DNA of 64,000 nt from Oxyruncus cristatus (Eukaryota; Chordata; Aves; Passeriformes; Cotingidae): positions 94,532-158,531 of the forward strand of contig VXAY01003172.1 in NCBI GenBank assembly GCA_013399855.1, written 5' to 3'. Of this stretch, positions 30,767 to 43,200 are shown piece after piece. Position 1 is the first letter of the stretch. Each line of letters begins with the position of its first letter. The notes under the pieces are model-generated. The model did no database searches, was not told the origin of the DNA, and saw nothing but the letters and a program-made list of their open reading frames with translations. A program made the translations under genes and the position numbers.

Positions 30767-31123
30767 TCATGAAATCATAGAATCACAGAATGGTTTGAGT
30801 TGTAAGGGACCTTAAAGATCATCTTGTTCCACCCCCTGCCATGGTCAGGGACCCCTTCCACTAGCCCAGGTTGCTCCAAGCCCCGTCCAACCTGGCCTTG
30901 GACACTTCCAGGCATGGGACAACCACAGCTGCTCTGGGCAACCTGTACCAGGGCCTCACTACCTTCACAGGGAAGAATTTCTTCCTAATATCTAATCTAA
31001 ATCTCTGGTCTTTTAGTTTAAAGCCATTCCCCCTTGTCCTATCACTATCTGCCGATGTAAAAAGTTACTTTTCTTCTTTTTTAAAAGCCCCCTTTTAGGC
31101 ACTGGAAGGGGCTCTAAGAGATG
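30767..31123 (-). repeat. CR1 LINE fragment
   Basis: It starts TCATGAAATCATAGAATCAC and continues AGAATGGTTTGAGTTGTAAG, then CCATGGTCAGGGACCCC, ending near AAGGGGCTCTAAGAGATGTC. Confidence 0.88.
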
Positions 31124-34100
31124 TCCACTTTTGCCAAGGTTTTCTCTAGGGACTAAGGTAGGCGGGTTTGTAGTCACTCCTGACCCAGCATGATCTGCTG
31201 TGGAGGGAAAATTGTTTCCCCACGAGCAGGAAATATTCCTCCTGCTCAGCACTGGGCTTGCCCTTCTGATGCCGCAAGGGCTGCTGCCAGCTTTATTCTC
31301 CATGGTGATTTGGTGAAGGAACCAACACACCAGCAGCCCAGCAAGGGTTTGCGGAGTTTATGCAGTGTTGGGTGGGCACACTCAAATTTTCTTGCCAGAT
31401 GCCAGAGTGGGACTCAAGGGTGGTGTCTGGAAGGGGTCATCTGCATCAGGGTGGCCTGAGTCTATGTTATTGTACCTTTCTGCTCCCGTCATTACCACGA
31501 GACACTGGGATCTGAGCACCTAAACCCTCTGTGGTCTGATTGTCCTGCTTGATCAAGCCAAGTGTGCAAATGAACTACCTTGGGAAGCCAGAATTCCTCT
31601 GCTCTCCCTCCAAGCATAAAGATATTGAATATAAAAGGCTTGTTATTTCAAGGGGACACAAGAGTCTAGTTCAAAGCCTCACAGGAGCAAATGCTGAGCA
31701 ACAGCAGCTCTTCTCAACGAGAAGTTTCCTCATGCCTGTCCTTGATGGCTTTCCAGGTGGATGCCAGCACTCCCGTAGTGCTTTTAGCTAATGGCCAAAG
31801 ATAATCCTGATGTCCTGGCCAGCACGGTGTCTGTACAGTGCCCAGGGCTGTCCAAGCTGCTGATGACTGTTCTGTTCCTTTGGCTGCTGTGTGCTGCCAG
31901 TATCTGCTCTCTGGCTGGAGCTCCTGGTGCCCCCAGGAGAGGACAAGCTGTTGGCCGAGGCCTGAGGACCATCCTGTTCTCAGGGATGCCTCAGTGTGCA
32001 GGTGGGGCTGAGCCAGAGGTGAAGGGACAGGAGGTCAAAGGCAGCCCTGCTCCACCGAGGGGCTGGCAAGGAGCGTTCTACCTGCAGCCCTTCCATCACA
32101 ATCTCTTGGCAAACTGCTGCTGTTGCTGAAGAGAGGAGGAGGAGGCAGGTGGTAATTCTAAAATAACCAGATGGTGCTGTGCCTCCGAATGTAGGACAGG
32201 GGGGACCTGTGGCTCCCACTGGTCTTGGACAGTGTCTGAAGGCCTCCTTTCAGATCTCTGAACAGAACTGCAAGACCTGGGCTGATGCTTCAGCTCCTGC
32301 CCCAGATAGGTTCTGCAGGACCACAAACCCCACATGGATCTGCAGTCCCACCGGTGAGTGCCACACTGGTAATGCCCCAAGGGTGAGCTTGGCCCCTGGG
32401 AGCCAAGGAGCTGTTCCTGTCACAGCAGCACAGCAGATGAGTTTGCTCTCTGGGCTGAGATTATTTCCACTCTGATTTCTAAGGGATGGAGCTGCTGGTG
32501 CAGCAGATCCTGGTTCAGTGCCTGTTTATCCCAGAGCCTGGCGAGAAAGGGAAGGTGGACGCCAGCAGCCATAATGTGCTGATGGCACTGCACAGCTGGG
32601 CAAGGTCCCTCCTGCACGTGCCAGTCAACTGTGCTGTAACAGAAGCACTGGCTCTGTTAACCCAGTGTGAATGTCCCTGTCATGGACCTGCGCCTCTGAG
32701 TGGAACCAGCTGAAGCCTTGGTTGATTGTTCTTCAGCAGGGACTTCCTCTTGTGTCTCTGGCTGAGGCTGGGTGATACTCCCAGTCTATTTGGGAGGTGA
32801 TGGCACAGTCCTGGGGTAACTCCCCTTGACTAACATGTGTCTGCTTGCTTCTTTGCCTCATGCTGCCTTTTGGTCTTGCAGCCTGGAGGCATTCACTATT
32901 GACATCTTTCAAAGCCAGGAACTCTGGATTCAAGATCTATAACTCCTTTGGGATATTCTGTTTGTATCCTTCCACCTTTCCTCTAAGGAGATAAGCCCAC
33001 AGAAAAATGTGCAATGAATAACTGCTGTTCAGTCCCTTGAGAGTACACAAAGCTGGCTCCTATTCAATTGCATCCTGATGTGTGAAGCAATGGTCCTAGT
33101 TGGTCCCCAGCTTGGGCTGTGATTCCACCTGTGGAAAGGAAATAATTGCCTTGACCCTTCCCCACCATCCTGCTATTTGTCTTGATCCATATGAATTTGA
33201 AAATAACAAGCTTGGCGTCATATCTGAACCCTGGGTAGTGTTTATCCCAGTGTTGTTATCCCAGTGACTTCCCATCTCCTGAACAGACAAGGTCTGAGGT
33301 CCCATTTTGGCTCCCAGATCTCAGACTGGTGACTCTCAGATCTCGAATGTGAGGTGCCCAGGAAGGCTCCTCCCCACCAAACTGGGAGTCTGCCATGCAT
33401 TAGACAACAACACAGTCCAGCCCTTCAGACTGATGTTTTGGAGCAGTCTCCAGAAGCATTCTGGATATGCTGGGAGCAACTGTCAGGTGCTTATGGAGTG
33501 TTACACGAGGATAGCCTGGTGCTTGACCCAGAGCTGGTGTGAAGTGATTCTTAAAGCTATAAGTGGCTCGTGGGTGCACTAGGCTCCAAGCTGAGCTGGG
33601 TGGACTTACAGGTCTGGACTGGGGCCCCACTGTCACTGTCCTGGAGGCTCTGCTCAGGCAATCCTGTACTGCAGGTGCAGCTGTGTGAGAATAGATAGGC
33701 ACACAGGTACCCCAGATACCAAGCCACAGCTAAGGTATTAAGGGAAAGTTTATTTCCCAAAGTTAAAAACACTAATATACAGTGCTAATTCACACTGGAC
33801 AAAAAAGCATAGAGAGCCTGTTCTCTTTTTTATCAACACCTTTCACGTGCATAACACCAAAACTATATTCTCCCCTGCACTTCATTGTCTCCATGTCCCC
33901 AGCAGTGACCTCAAGCATGTCAGTGAAAACTTTATCTCTTCTTGTAACAAGCAGTCAGCCTCCCCGACAGGCATGGAGAGAGAGACACATAATGCTATCT
34001 ATGGGAAAGAGTCTTCTCCCACGCTGGGTTTCTCCTGGCAGCAAAGTTTCCTTGAGCAAAAACTGTTTTTCCTCCTCAAACAACTCTTCTGCAAACTTTG

Positions 34101-34837
34101 CTCCTCACAAGCTGTTTGGTCTCTCAGGTGAGCACTGACAGAGCCTGTTACATGATCACACTGGGTTGTGTCCTGTCTAGTTCTCTTGGCTTTACCCACA
34201 TCTTCTCGTACCATCCACCTGCAGACACCTCCCGAGCAGCAGGAAGAGCATTTTGCTGGATGTCTAATGCAGACTATCTTGATTCAGCACGAAACCCGAT
34301 AGTATTGGGGTTTAAAACCTAGAACACGTATTTTGACCATGCTGACTCATTTACACAAAATATCCAGAACTACAGAATGTTTGCTCTGCTGTCTCATGAG
34401 CACGGTTGCCACATGGCTCACAAGAGCTTGTTCCTCATGCTGACAAGTCAAGTGAAAAAGACAGTGGGGATGAGCACTCCCTCCACCAGGGAGTCTGTGA
34501 AGGAACTCTGCCGTGATGTTCAGGAACCATCAGCCTTTATTAAACATCATTAAACTCGTCCCCACAAACTGACAACATGAAAATTTCATGCGGCTTTTAA
34601 GTAAGGCTTGGGCAGAGCTTTTTAAACATCTACATTTTGAGAAAAATGAGGAAGAAATCTTCCAGGCTGAGCAACTAAGAAGGAGTTCACCGAAACTGCA
34701 GCAGGACAAGTTCAGGATGGGAGGTGACCTGTAGTGCACCTCTGATGACTCTATCAAAACCACCTTATTTCTTAAGCATGATCCTGATTTTGGGGCAGGA
34801 ATTATAAAAAGTAGCTGCTTGTTAGAGAAGATCTGTT
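31124..34837. other. Intergenic, no gene recognised; possible old LTR at 33.7-34.3 kb
   Basis: No coding family was recognised. A stretch at 33681-34326 has LTR-like ends on the - strand (TGTTCTAGG start, GGGAAATAAA about 75 bases before a CACACA end), but no target duplication could be matched. Confidence 0.45.
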
Positions 34838-35297
34838 GAAGCAAGTCCAGAGGCCACAGAGATGCTCCAAGGGCTAGGAACCCTCTGCTCTGCAGACAGG
34901 CTGGGAGAGCTGGGGGGGTCCCCTGGAGAAGAGAAGGCTCCAGGGAGACCTGAGAGCCCCTTCCAGGGCCTAAAGGGGCTCCAGGAGAGCTGGAGAGGGA
35001 GTGGGGACAAGGGATGGAGGGATAGGACAGGGGGGAATGGCTTCCCACTGCCAGAGGGCAGGGTTAGATGGGATATTGGGATAAAATTCTTCCCTGTGAG
35101 GGTGGGGAGGCCCTGGCACAGGTTGCCCAGAGAAGCTGTGGCTGCCCCATGCCTGGAAGTGTCCAAGGCCAGGTTGGATGGGGCTTGGAGCAACCTGGGC
35201 TAATGGAAGGTGTCCCTGCCTATGGCAGGGGCTGGAACAAGATGATCTTTAAGGTCCCTTCCAACCCAAACCATGCCATGTTTCGATGATTCTGTGA
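34838..35297 (+). repeat. CR1 LINE fragment
   Basis: The copy is fairly intact. AGTCCAGAGGCCACAGAGAT, GGTTAGATGGGATATTGGG and GGTTGCCCAGAGAAGCTGTG lead to the end CGATGATTCTGTGATCTTA. Confidence 0.9.
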
Positions 35298-38200
35298 TCT
35301 TAGAATCTCTGACACAATATGACCTTTTATTCCTGTACCTGTGAGGGTAGAAATGAATGTAAAGAGTCTAAAGGATATTTGCTTTCCACATCCCACTACT
35401 GCTCACAGCAACAGCTGAAAACAGGAACAAACAGGCTTTGGCTGCAGCCTGCTGGAATTCGATTCCTCTGGGCAACATTGTAGGAACCAGTCAGTCCCTC
35501 TGCATCATGCGTCAATGACCATCAATTCAGTGAAAGGAGAAAGACCAAATCTTGCAGCAGAACAGAGTTTCTGTCACACAGGCCAGCCATGGGCTGTATT
35601 CTGGCTTCTGGAAGGGGTTAAGAGATGAGAGGGATTTGTCCAAACTCCTCTCCCGATTTCGCAGCTTCCACTGGCACTGCCAGCCCTGCACTCTTCTTTG
35701 GATAAAGAGCCAAAAGTTGCCATTCCTCAAAACCATTAGCCTTGTGCAAAGTGCCTGAACACAGGGATGTCCTCAGTAGGCCTTGGGTAGGAGGGCTTTA
35801 CATCCAGACAGCCTGGCTCACGGTCAGGGATGCAGTGCTGTATGGCGCAAGGACCGCCATGGCCCAGGTGGGAATGCAGTGAACTCAACCCAGTGGAGTC
35901 ACAGGGGAGCTGGATGGGCTTAACTCCAGCCTGGGAGGAGAGCAGACAGGCACAGGTAGGGAAACCTGGCACAAGCTGTGTCCAGGAGCACCTACGTCCT
36001 GGCAGCCTCAGTGAAGGCAGTTCTGCAGCTGCTCTGTCCTGATACCACCTCCTGCTTTCTAATGCCTCCGTAGTTTTGGGAGAACATGCTGGTTAGGTAC
36101 TCCCCATGGTCATGCTTGTTCTGAACCCCCCTGTAGGTCTCTGTAGGACAATTCTCCCACACCATGTGCTCCATGCTCCATGCCCTGTCAGAGCTGTGAC
36201 ATGCTGGGGTCTCTCCCAAGATTTGGTGGGGGGCAGGAAGAGGGGCAGGGCCATCTGGAGAAGAGAAGCCATCTGGCCTCTTGTGGCCTGTGGTTGGTAC
36301 CCTCAGGCAGGGTGTCTCCTTTGAATCCTGCAGCAAGGAGGAGGGAGCACACCTGGGATGGTGCTCATGCTGCCACACATCACCACTGAACTCCAGGGCT
36401 CCGGAAAGTTCCCAGAGTGGGAGCCAACTCAAGTGTTAGTTTTTCCAAGTGGTAGGCCTGGAGGTTGAGCTGCCACCCATCAATAATTAGTGTAGCACTT
36501 ATTTTAATGAGTGCCACTAATTGCAAAAGCTCAGCACCTGTGTGTCACTGCAGCTCTGCCGGTGATCAGGAGCTCCTCAGGCCAAGGAGTGAGAAACAGG
36601 GAGCAGAATGCTTGTATTTTCCTGCTCCTGACACTGGGTGATGCTCCTCTGCAACAGGGGTCATATAGAGGATCCCCCCTCCAAACTACACCCCCTGACA
36701 TGGATGGACAGTAGGACTGCTCTGTGGTCCAGCTCTCTGGATGACATGGGAAGGTCATTCCATGGTGTAGGGCACTGGCACTGCTGGAAGGCAGGCCGTG
36801 GTGATTTCTGAAAGCACATTCGGCCTCTGGACCCCAGGAACTGCCCCTTAACCACAGTCCATCTTTGGCCCTGACACCAGTTTGTTTCTCCCATGTCTTT
36901 GAGTTCCTGCCCTGTTTGGGGCTGTGGGCCAAAATCCCAGGATGTGAAACAAATGCTCATGTGGGGAAGCTGAGAGAGATTTAGCATTTCAGGTACACAG
37001 ACAAGTTTTCCTTTAGGGCAGAGGAAACAGGATGAGACCCTCTGAGCACAGTAGGATCATCAAGGAATCTAGAGAAATGAGGAAGAGCCTGGGAAGCAGG
37101 AGGAGGGTCTCTTGCAGCTGGGCCTTCCTTTCACCTCTGGCTTCCGTTTCTCTCCTTGCCTGCGCAAAGCTCCTTGAAAGGCAAAATCGTGATTATTTTG
37201 TTTTTCCAACCTGAGCTTTAAGTAAAAAATAGCTAAATAAATGTTCCTGATGTAGCAGTGGTTTCCAGCAAAAGGCAGTAGGTTTTGCCATGGGGTGGGA
37301 TGGTGGTGTGTGGAGGGCAGGAAGTCACCCTGGAGCCTTCCAAGATGTTGATGTGCAGGATTAATGTCTTACCAGCCGAGGCTGTAACCTTGCCACCCAA
37401 ACTGGGCATGCAAACCTGGACATCATGCTGAGGGCACCAGCCTCTGAGCACAGAGCTGAGTCCTGGTGAGTTTGGAAACCTGGGGAGCACTGTTGCTGCT
37501 GGAAAGTCCCTTTCTCAAAATCCTGGCTGGGATGTGCTTAATTCCAGGCATTTGGAAATCCTGGCCTTTGCCTATTCCCGTGGCCGCCTGCCTTGCCCCT
37601 GTCCCCTGGGGTCACTTGTGCCCTGCCTCATGCTGGCTCCAGCGCTGGTGACTTTTTCATGTCAAAGGGCAGAGATGGTTCAGTAAACCCCCCTGAGATG
37701 GATGTAGGAGGAAGACAATGCCCATGGTCATCAGGTTCCTCAGCCAAGGATTGAAGGGTGGGAGAGGAAAGGCATCATCCCAATCCTTATGCCATGGCTA
37801 TTCCTGGTCCCAGCCCCAGCACTGCAGATGGACAGAGCTCCCATTCCCAGTGCTGTGGTGATGGGTGCAGGGTGCTTCTCAGGGAGCTGGTGTCCTGCTC
37901 AGTGTCCCCTGTCACCCTGCCTGGGACCCCATCACCACCCTCCCCACCCCTAGGGACCAGCTCCTGGTGTCTGAGGGTGTTTGAGCCTCCACAGAAGTGT
38001 GGTTGGGTCGAGGGTGGGGATTTATTTAGAAGTTCCCTGGCTTCACCTGTCTGCTCAGTCGTAACAGTCCCAGACATGCTTCTTTCCTCCCCCGTTTTCC
38101 ATATGTTAATTCTTTCCTCTCACCTGCCAGTGACTGCCAACAGACTTGGTGTCAGCCTGATGACACAGACTGTGTGTGTGCAAGAGTGAGGCACGTGCCA

Positions 38201-39697
38201 GGGGCACCTGCTGGTCTGACAGCTTTCCAAAATTCTGGGATCCCTGGGAGGTGGGTGTCTGGGTTTTAGTGGTTTGGGGCAAACAGCCTCTGCACTGTGT
38301 TGCTGTGCCCAGTCTGTCCCCAGCGAGAGACAGGGGCTGTCCCCAGCTGGTGGTAGGGAAAGCAGGAACAGACTACAGTGAGCTCAGCAAGGTCCTTCAC
38401 CTCCCACAGGAACTCTTCACTCCCAGACTGGCAGAGGGGGAAACCAACACCAAAGGGATGTTACTCACCCAGGAGTGGAGCTGCCTGCCCAGCACACGCA
38501 CAAGGAAATGCAAGGATGAGGGAATAGGTCCCTTGGGACAGAGATGCCCTGGGGATCCTTGGAGGTGACACCAATGCCTGACTTACCACCAGTGAGAGGT
38601 GACGGAACCCCTGTACATGGCTGGGAGCAGGTACCCAGCTTGGCTGTAGTGGCAGCACTCTGGCAGCCTGCAGCCAGGTTGCTCTGCCAGGTCCCTGCCT
38701 CAGTTTCCCCAGTTGTGCTGTCCCTGGTTTTGCTTTAGGGGCCCACAATAATCTGGATCTTTCTAAAGTTGTGAGCAGATGTGACGTGAGTCCCAATTCC
38801 TCTCATCAGTCTCCTGAAAGTTCTCCAGTTCTATGCTCCCACGGCAAAGCCAAATGCTTACTCCTCCTCACCCATCTCCCAGCTGCCAAAAGAGCCCAGT
38901 GCCCTGATTCAGGAACTCAGCAAGCTGGGCATCATCTGCCCCAGTGCTGATGCTGGTGCCGAGCTGGCCGTGCAACTCCCTGAGTGGGGGTCGGGGGTGG
39001 GGGCTAAGGACTGTCAGCCCCCCACCTGCCCTCCATGGGCCTCCCTTGATGTGAGCTAATTTTCCCACCAGATATCACTCGTGGTGAGCACCTCCCTTTA
39101 TTCATTGTTCATTTCCCAGGCATTCTCCCCCCACCCCTTTTATTTTTAAATTAAAAAGAAAAAAAGCCATGTTTCCATAGGAACTTGGAGAGAGGCTGAT
39201 CCCAACCTCATTATTTGCTCAGTGAAAGGAACTTTATTTTTATCTGTTTGTGTACATTGTCAGATATTGGCTAAACCTACTTTCCTGACTTTGTCCAACG
39301 GGTTCTTTTAATCTTCATTTCAGATGCATTCATCCCAGGGCTTAATTTATCCTGTATTGTGATCAAATTTAGCTGAAAGTGATCTGCTTTGCCAATCCTG
39401 AATATTCATCATCTGCCTCATTCATTCACTGGAGCAAACCTTGCTCTCAGGGGGTGGCTGTGGCTGCAGTGCTCGCCAAGGGCTGGCTTAGGACAAAGCC
39501 CTGTACCTGCCTCAGCCGCCACCTGGAGCCTGCACCCACTGACATTCCTGCTGCATGCCCAATGCTGGCAGTGCCCAGCAGCAGCAGCAGCAGCAGCAGG
39601 TAAGTAAAGGTTCTCTGGCACCATCAACTTTGGATGTGGCTGAAAAGAAAGGGAAGGAGCAGGGAGAACTGCAGGAATCAAGAGGAAGAAGGATGGA
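35298..39697. other. Intergenic, no gene recognised; AT-rich block and orphan splice donor
   Basis: Most of it is featureless. It contains a 13-bp-stem hairpin (36485-36522), an AT-rich unique block (about 39110-39420) and a (CAG)8 tract ending in a consensus splice donor (39600). Confidence 0.5.
39576..39599 (+). repeat. (CAG)8 trinucleotide repeat
   Basis: Eight uninterrupted CAG units are followed at once by GTAAGTA. In the frame read from 39379 it would encode a serine run (AGC). Confidence 0.95.
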
Positions 39698-39866
39698 TCA
39701 TAGAATCAAAGAATCCCAGGAACAGTGTGGGTTGGAAGGGGCATTAAAGCTCATCTCCTTCCAACCCCCTGCCATGGGCAGGGACACCTTCCACTAGCCC
39801 AGGTTGCTCCAAGCCCCATCCAACCTGGCCTTGGACACTTCCAGGCATGGGGCAGCCACAGCTCTG
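39698..39866 (-). repeat. CR1 LINE 3' fragment, head-to-head with the next copy
   Basis: It starts TCATAGAATCAAAGAATCCC and runs through GCCATGGGCAGGGACACC to CAGGCATGGGGCAGCCACAG, where it meets a + strand copy. Confidence 0.9.
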
Positions 39867-40290
39867 AGGGTTGGAGCACCTCTGCTATGGAGGCAAGCTG
39901 AGAGAGCTGGAGTTGTTTGGCCTGGAGAAGAGAAGGCTCTGGCAAGGCCTTAGAGTTCCTTCCAGTGCCTAAAGGCGCTCCAAGAGAGCTGGACAGGGAC
40001 TTGGAATAAGGGCCTGGAGGGACAGGACAAGGGGGAGTGGCTTCTGACTGACGGAGGACAGGATTAGATGGGATATTGGGAAGGAATTCTTCCCTGTGAG
40101 GGTGGTGAGGCCCTGGCACGGGTTGCCCAGAGAAGCTGTGGCTGCCCCAGCCCTGGAAATTTTCAAGGCCAGGTTGGATGGAGCATGGAGCAACCTGGTC
40201 TTGTGGAAGCTGTCTCTGCCCATGGCAGAGGAGTGGAACTGGATGATCTTCAAGGTCCTTTCCCACCCAAACCATTCTGTGATTCTATGA
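39867..40290 (+). repeat. CR1 LINE fragment, + strand
   Basis: It begins near GGTTGGAGCACCTCTGCTAT, carries GGACAGGATTAGATGGGATA, and ends ACCATTCTGTGATTCTATGA. Its last 170 bases are homologous, in reverse, to the copy at 39698. Confidence 0.9.
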
Positions 40291-43200
40291 TGAACAGCCA
40301 CAAGCAAATGTCACTGTCAAAGGGACCCATCAAAGTTGGAGGCAGCACTTGGCAGAGAGGCAAAGCACCTGGTGCATCACCTTTCTTTGCAGAAGGTCTG
40401 CTGTAAGATGCCCAGGATGAGCCAAAGCAGATATTCATGCCTAATGCTACTCCCAGGCCTCCCATTTAATCCATCCCTCTTTATATGAGTGCCACTTTAC
40501 AGCTCTTCCACAACTACTGTGTCCCTAGAGACTGCAGACATTACTGGGAGGGAAGCCCTGGTGCTGTGTCCTGGCCTCCCAGCCCTGTCCCACCTTCAAC
40601 CATCCAAGCATCTGCCCCTATTCTGGTTTAGCCACATGCAACTCAGCAAAGCCCCTAAGTGGATTGGCTTATCTCTCCTCATAACCCAGTCTGCCAATTG
40701 GATCTCACTGGGTTTGCCTGGTGTAAAAAGTCTGTCCCTGAATTATTCAGGAATTCTGTACAGAGGACAGCCTTGGAGACTCAGTGCCCTCCCTGAGCCG
40801 GCTGGTTCCAGCTACCTGGTGCCGTCACTGCCAAGCCATTGGGAGGACTGTGGTGTGCCATGTCCTGGGCTGCTAGGCAGGGTGACACACACCTTACCCC
40901 TTCTCTGCAGACCCACATCAGCTCCCACCCATCTCTCTTGGGCGATTGCAGCAAGGAGAGCAGCAGGACAAACCCCTGGACTGATACATTCTCTTCTCTG
41001 CAGCCTTGTCCAGGCTGACAAGACTTCAAAAGCCTGAGCTGGGAATGCTGCAGGGGCAGCTGGTGCTGTGCTGTGGCACACTCCATGGGATGGGGGAAGA
41101 GGGAGGATGAGCAGGGTCATAGCCATCAGAAGGTGGCTGGAGGTGCTGGCATGTGTAGCACAGCTCGTGTCTATCCTGAGTCCAGTGGGATTGCTCCAGC
41201 CTCTCAACTCCTTGGGGATACTGGGCTGGCAGTGTAGCACAGCCACTGCTGCTCCCAGCCCACATACACCAGGGACACCAGCTACCAGTCCTGGGGCATA
41301 AACATCCAGCCCTGCCTGGACCTCACTTTGCTGTGCCACCCCAAGATCACTGGGATGAAGGGCAGGGGCATGATGGCTCAATTCGAGCCAGAGACCTTTG
41401 GCTGACGTCCCTCCAGAGGCACAGCTGAGCCACAGGGCTGTGCCCCAACAAGTCGCTACATGTGCAGGGACCTGGCAAGGGTGGGCAGTGTGACGTGAAC
41501 CATCCTACCACCACTGCTCCAGGCTCAGGGCAGCAGCAGCACTCTCCCAAAGCCGAGACCAAGGTAAAAAATCTTGAACAGAAATCCATGATTTGTGTAA
41601 AAAAAGCACTCTCCCTCCCAAGGCAAATGGCGATGGAGGGCAGTTTAGCCCTCAGAGTCCTATCTGACCCTGTCACTGCTCCGTCAGGGAGAAAGGGGTG
41701 CCTTAGCAGAAAGGAGCAGATGAATTTTCTGCCTTCTGCATGCCAAGAACAGACTGTGTCCATGACCAGCAGTGCACAAGATATGCAGTCCCCTCTGGAG
41801 CCACGTCCCAGGGAGGCACTTGGCCTCCTGCAGCCAGTGTTGTGGCTCCCAGCTTTTCTGATCACTGAGCTCATTCCTTTGCAATTCCTATCAGTGGCTG
41901 GTGCCGGCTCTTTGATTTCCCAGGCTGCTTGCTGGGCAGGAGTACATTGCTCACTGGAATCGAGTGAGTTCAGTTTATGTTCTACCAGGACAGGCAATTT
42001 CTTGGGTGTTCTTAAAAGAAAAAGCTTTCGGAGACAGGTTAAAAGTTGCTGAACTCCTCAAGGCTCCAATTTAGATCATCTTTTTCTTGCTCTGAGTGTA
42101 AAGGTCAGAGGGGGAATAGTTTCTGGCCATGTCGTGAGAGCTCTTCTCCTCCCAGATGCACGCCTGCCACAGCTCACATCCAGGCCCAGCTGCAGGTGTA
42201 GCCCATTAGGTGTTCTCAGCATCAGCTGCACAAAGGGATGCAGCAGAGGGGAGTGTTAGCTTTGCTTTTATTGCAGTGACACTAAAACATGCTGAGAGAG
42301 AGTGGCTGCTCTGAGGGTTCGTACTCTGAGCTGGCCATTGAAGGCAAACACTGGTCTCCCCTGGAGACCACCACTCCCCCTTCCACCTGGGCAGTGGTGC
42401 TGATCCTGCTGCCAGTGGTGCTCCTGTCTCTCTCCAGTGAAGCCTGAAAACGAGGCTGACAGAACTGGGACCCACAAGTCCCTTCTCTACCAGACAAGGT
42501 AGGAGGAAGCAGTACAGTTCCAAATCCCCAGGCCACCTGAGACCTTTGCACCTCTTAGCGGGTGCTGTGTGTCCCCTCATCCCTCGTGTCCTCGGTGCGG
42601 AGGCACACACAGTGCCCTGTGCACCAGTTCTGCTCTCACGCCAGCCCGGCGCCAGCACTCAGCGAAAACAGCAGCTCATCACTGCACTGACTGATGTTTA
42701 ATGGCAGAATGAGGCGAGTGCTGTGCCTTGGCAGGACCTCACCTGCCTTCCTCAGCAGTGTTGAGAGGAGGAGGAGGCAAAAGAGGTGGAGGAGGAGGAG
42801 GAGGTGTGCTCCAGGCTGTGCATCATCCCTTGCTGTTCTGGTGGTGGCAAGCAAGAGCAGAGAGCTTGGAGCATGCTGGTGGTGATGGGCGTTTGATGCA
42901 TTGGGGGACAACTAATCATAGCAAGTCACAATATTTAGCAAATTTCAGTCATTTTAGTGACATTGCATAAGGAAAAGGTGGGGTGTGCTCCTTGGGAGGT
43001 TTGGATCCTCTGTGAACAACCCATGGGCAGAGGAGGTTTGCAGGGTTCAGCCTCACCTGTGGTGACTCAGAGCTGGTGTCAGCCCTCGTGCCATGATGCC
43101 CTTGCTGTGAGTAGGGCTGGGGGAGCCAGTGCTGGGCAAGGCTGCAGGGCTGCAATCAGCAGCAGCTCTGAGAGCTGGTGGCTCTGAGAGCTCTTTCATT

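Noticed and set aside
36485..36522. MicroRNA precursor
   Set aside because: The stem is only 13 pairs, too short for Drosha and Dicer processing.
41347..41997. Open frames of about 200 codons on both strands
   Set aside because: The two frames overlap each other and show no family signature; expected by chance in moderately GC-rich DNA.
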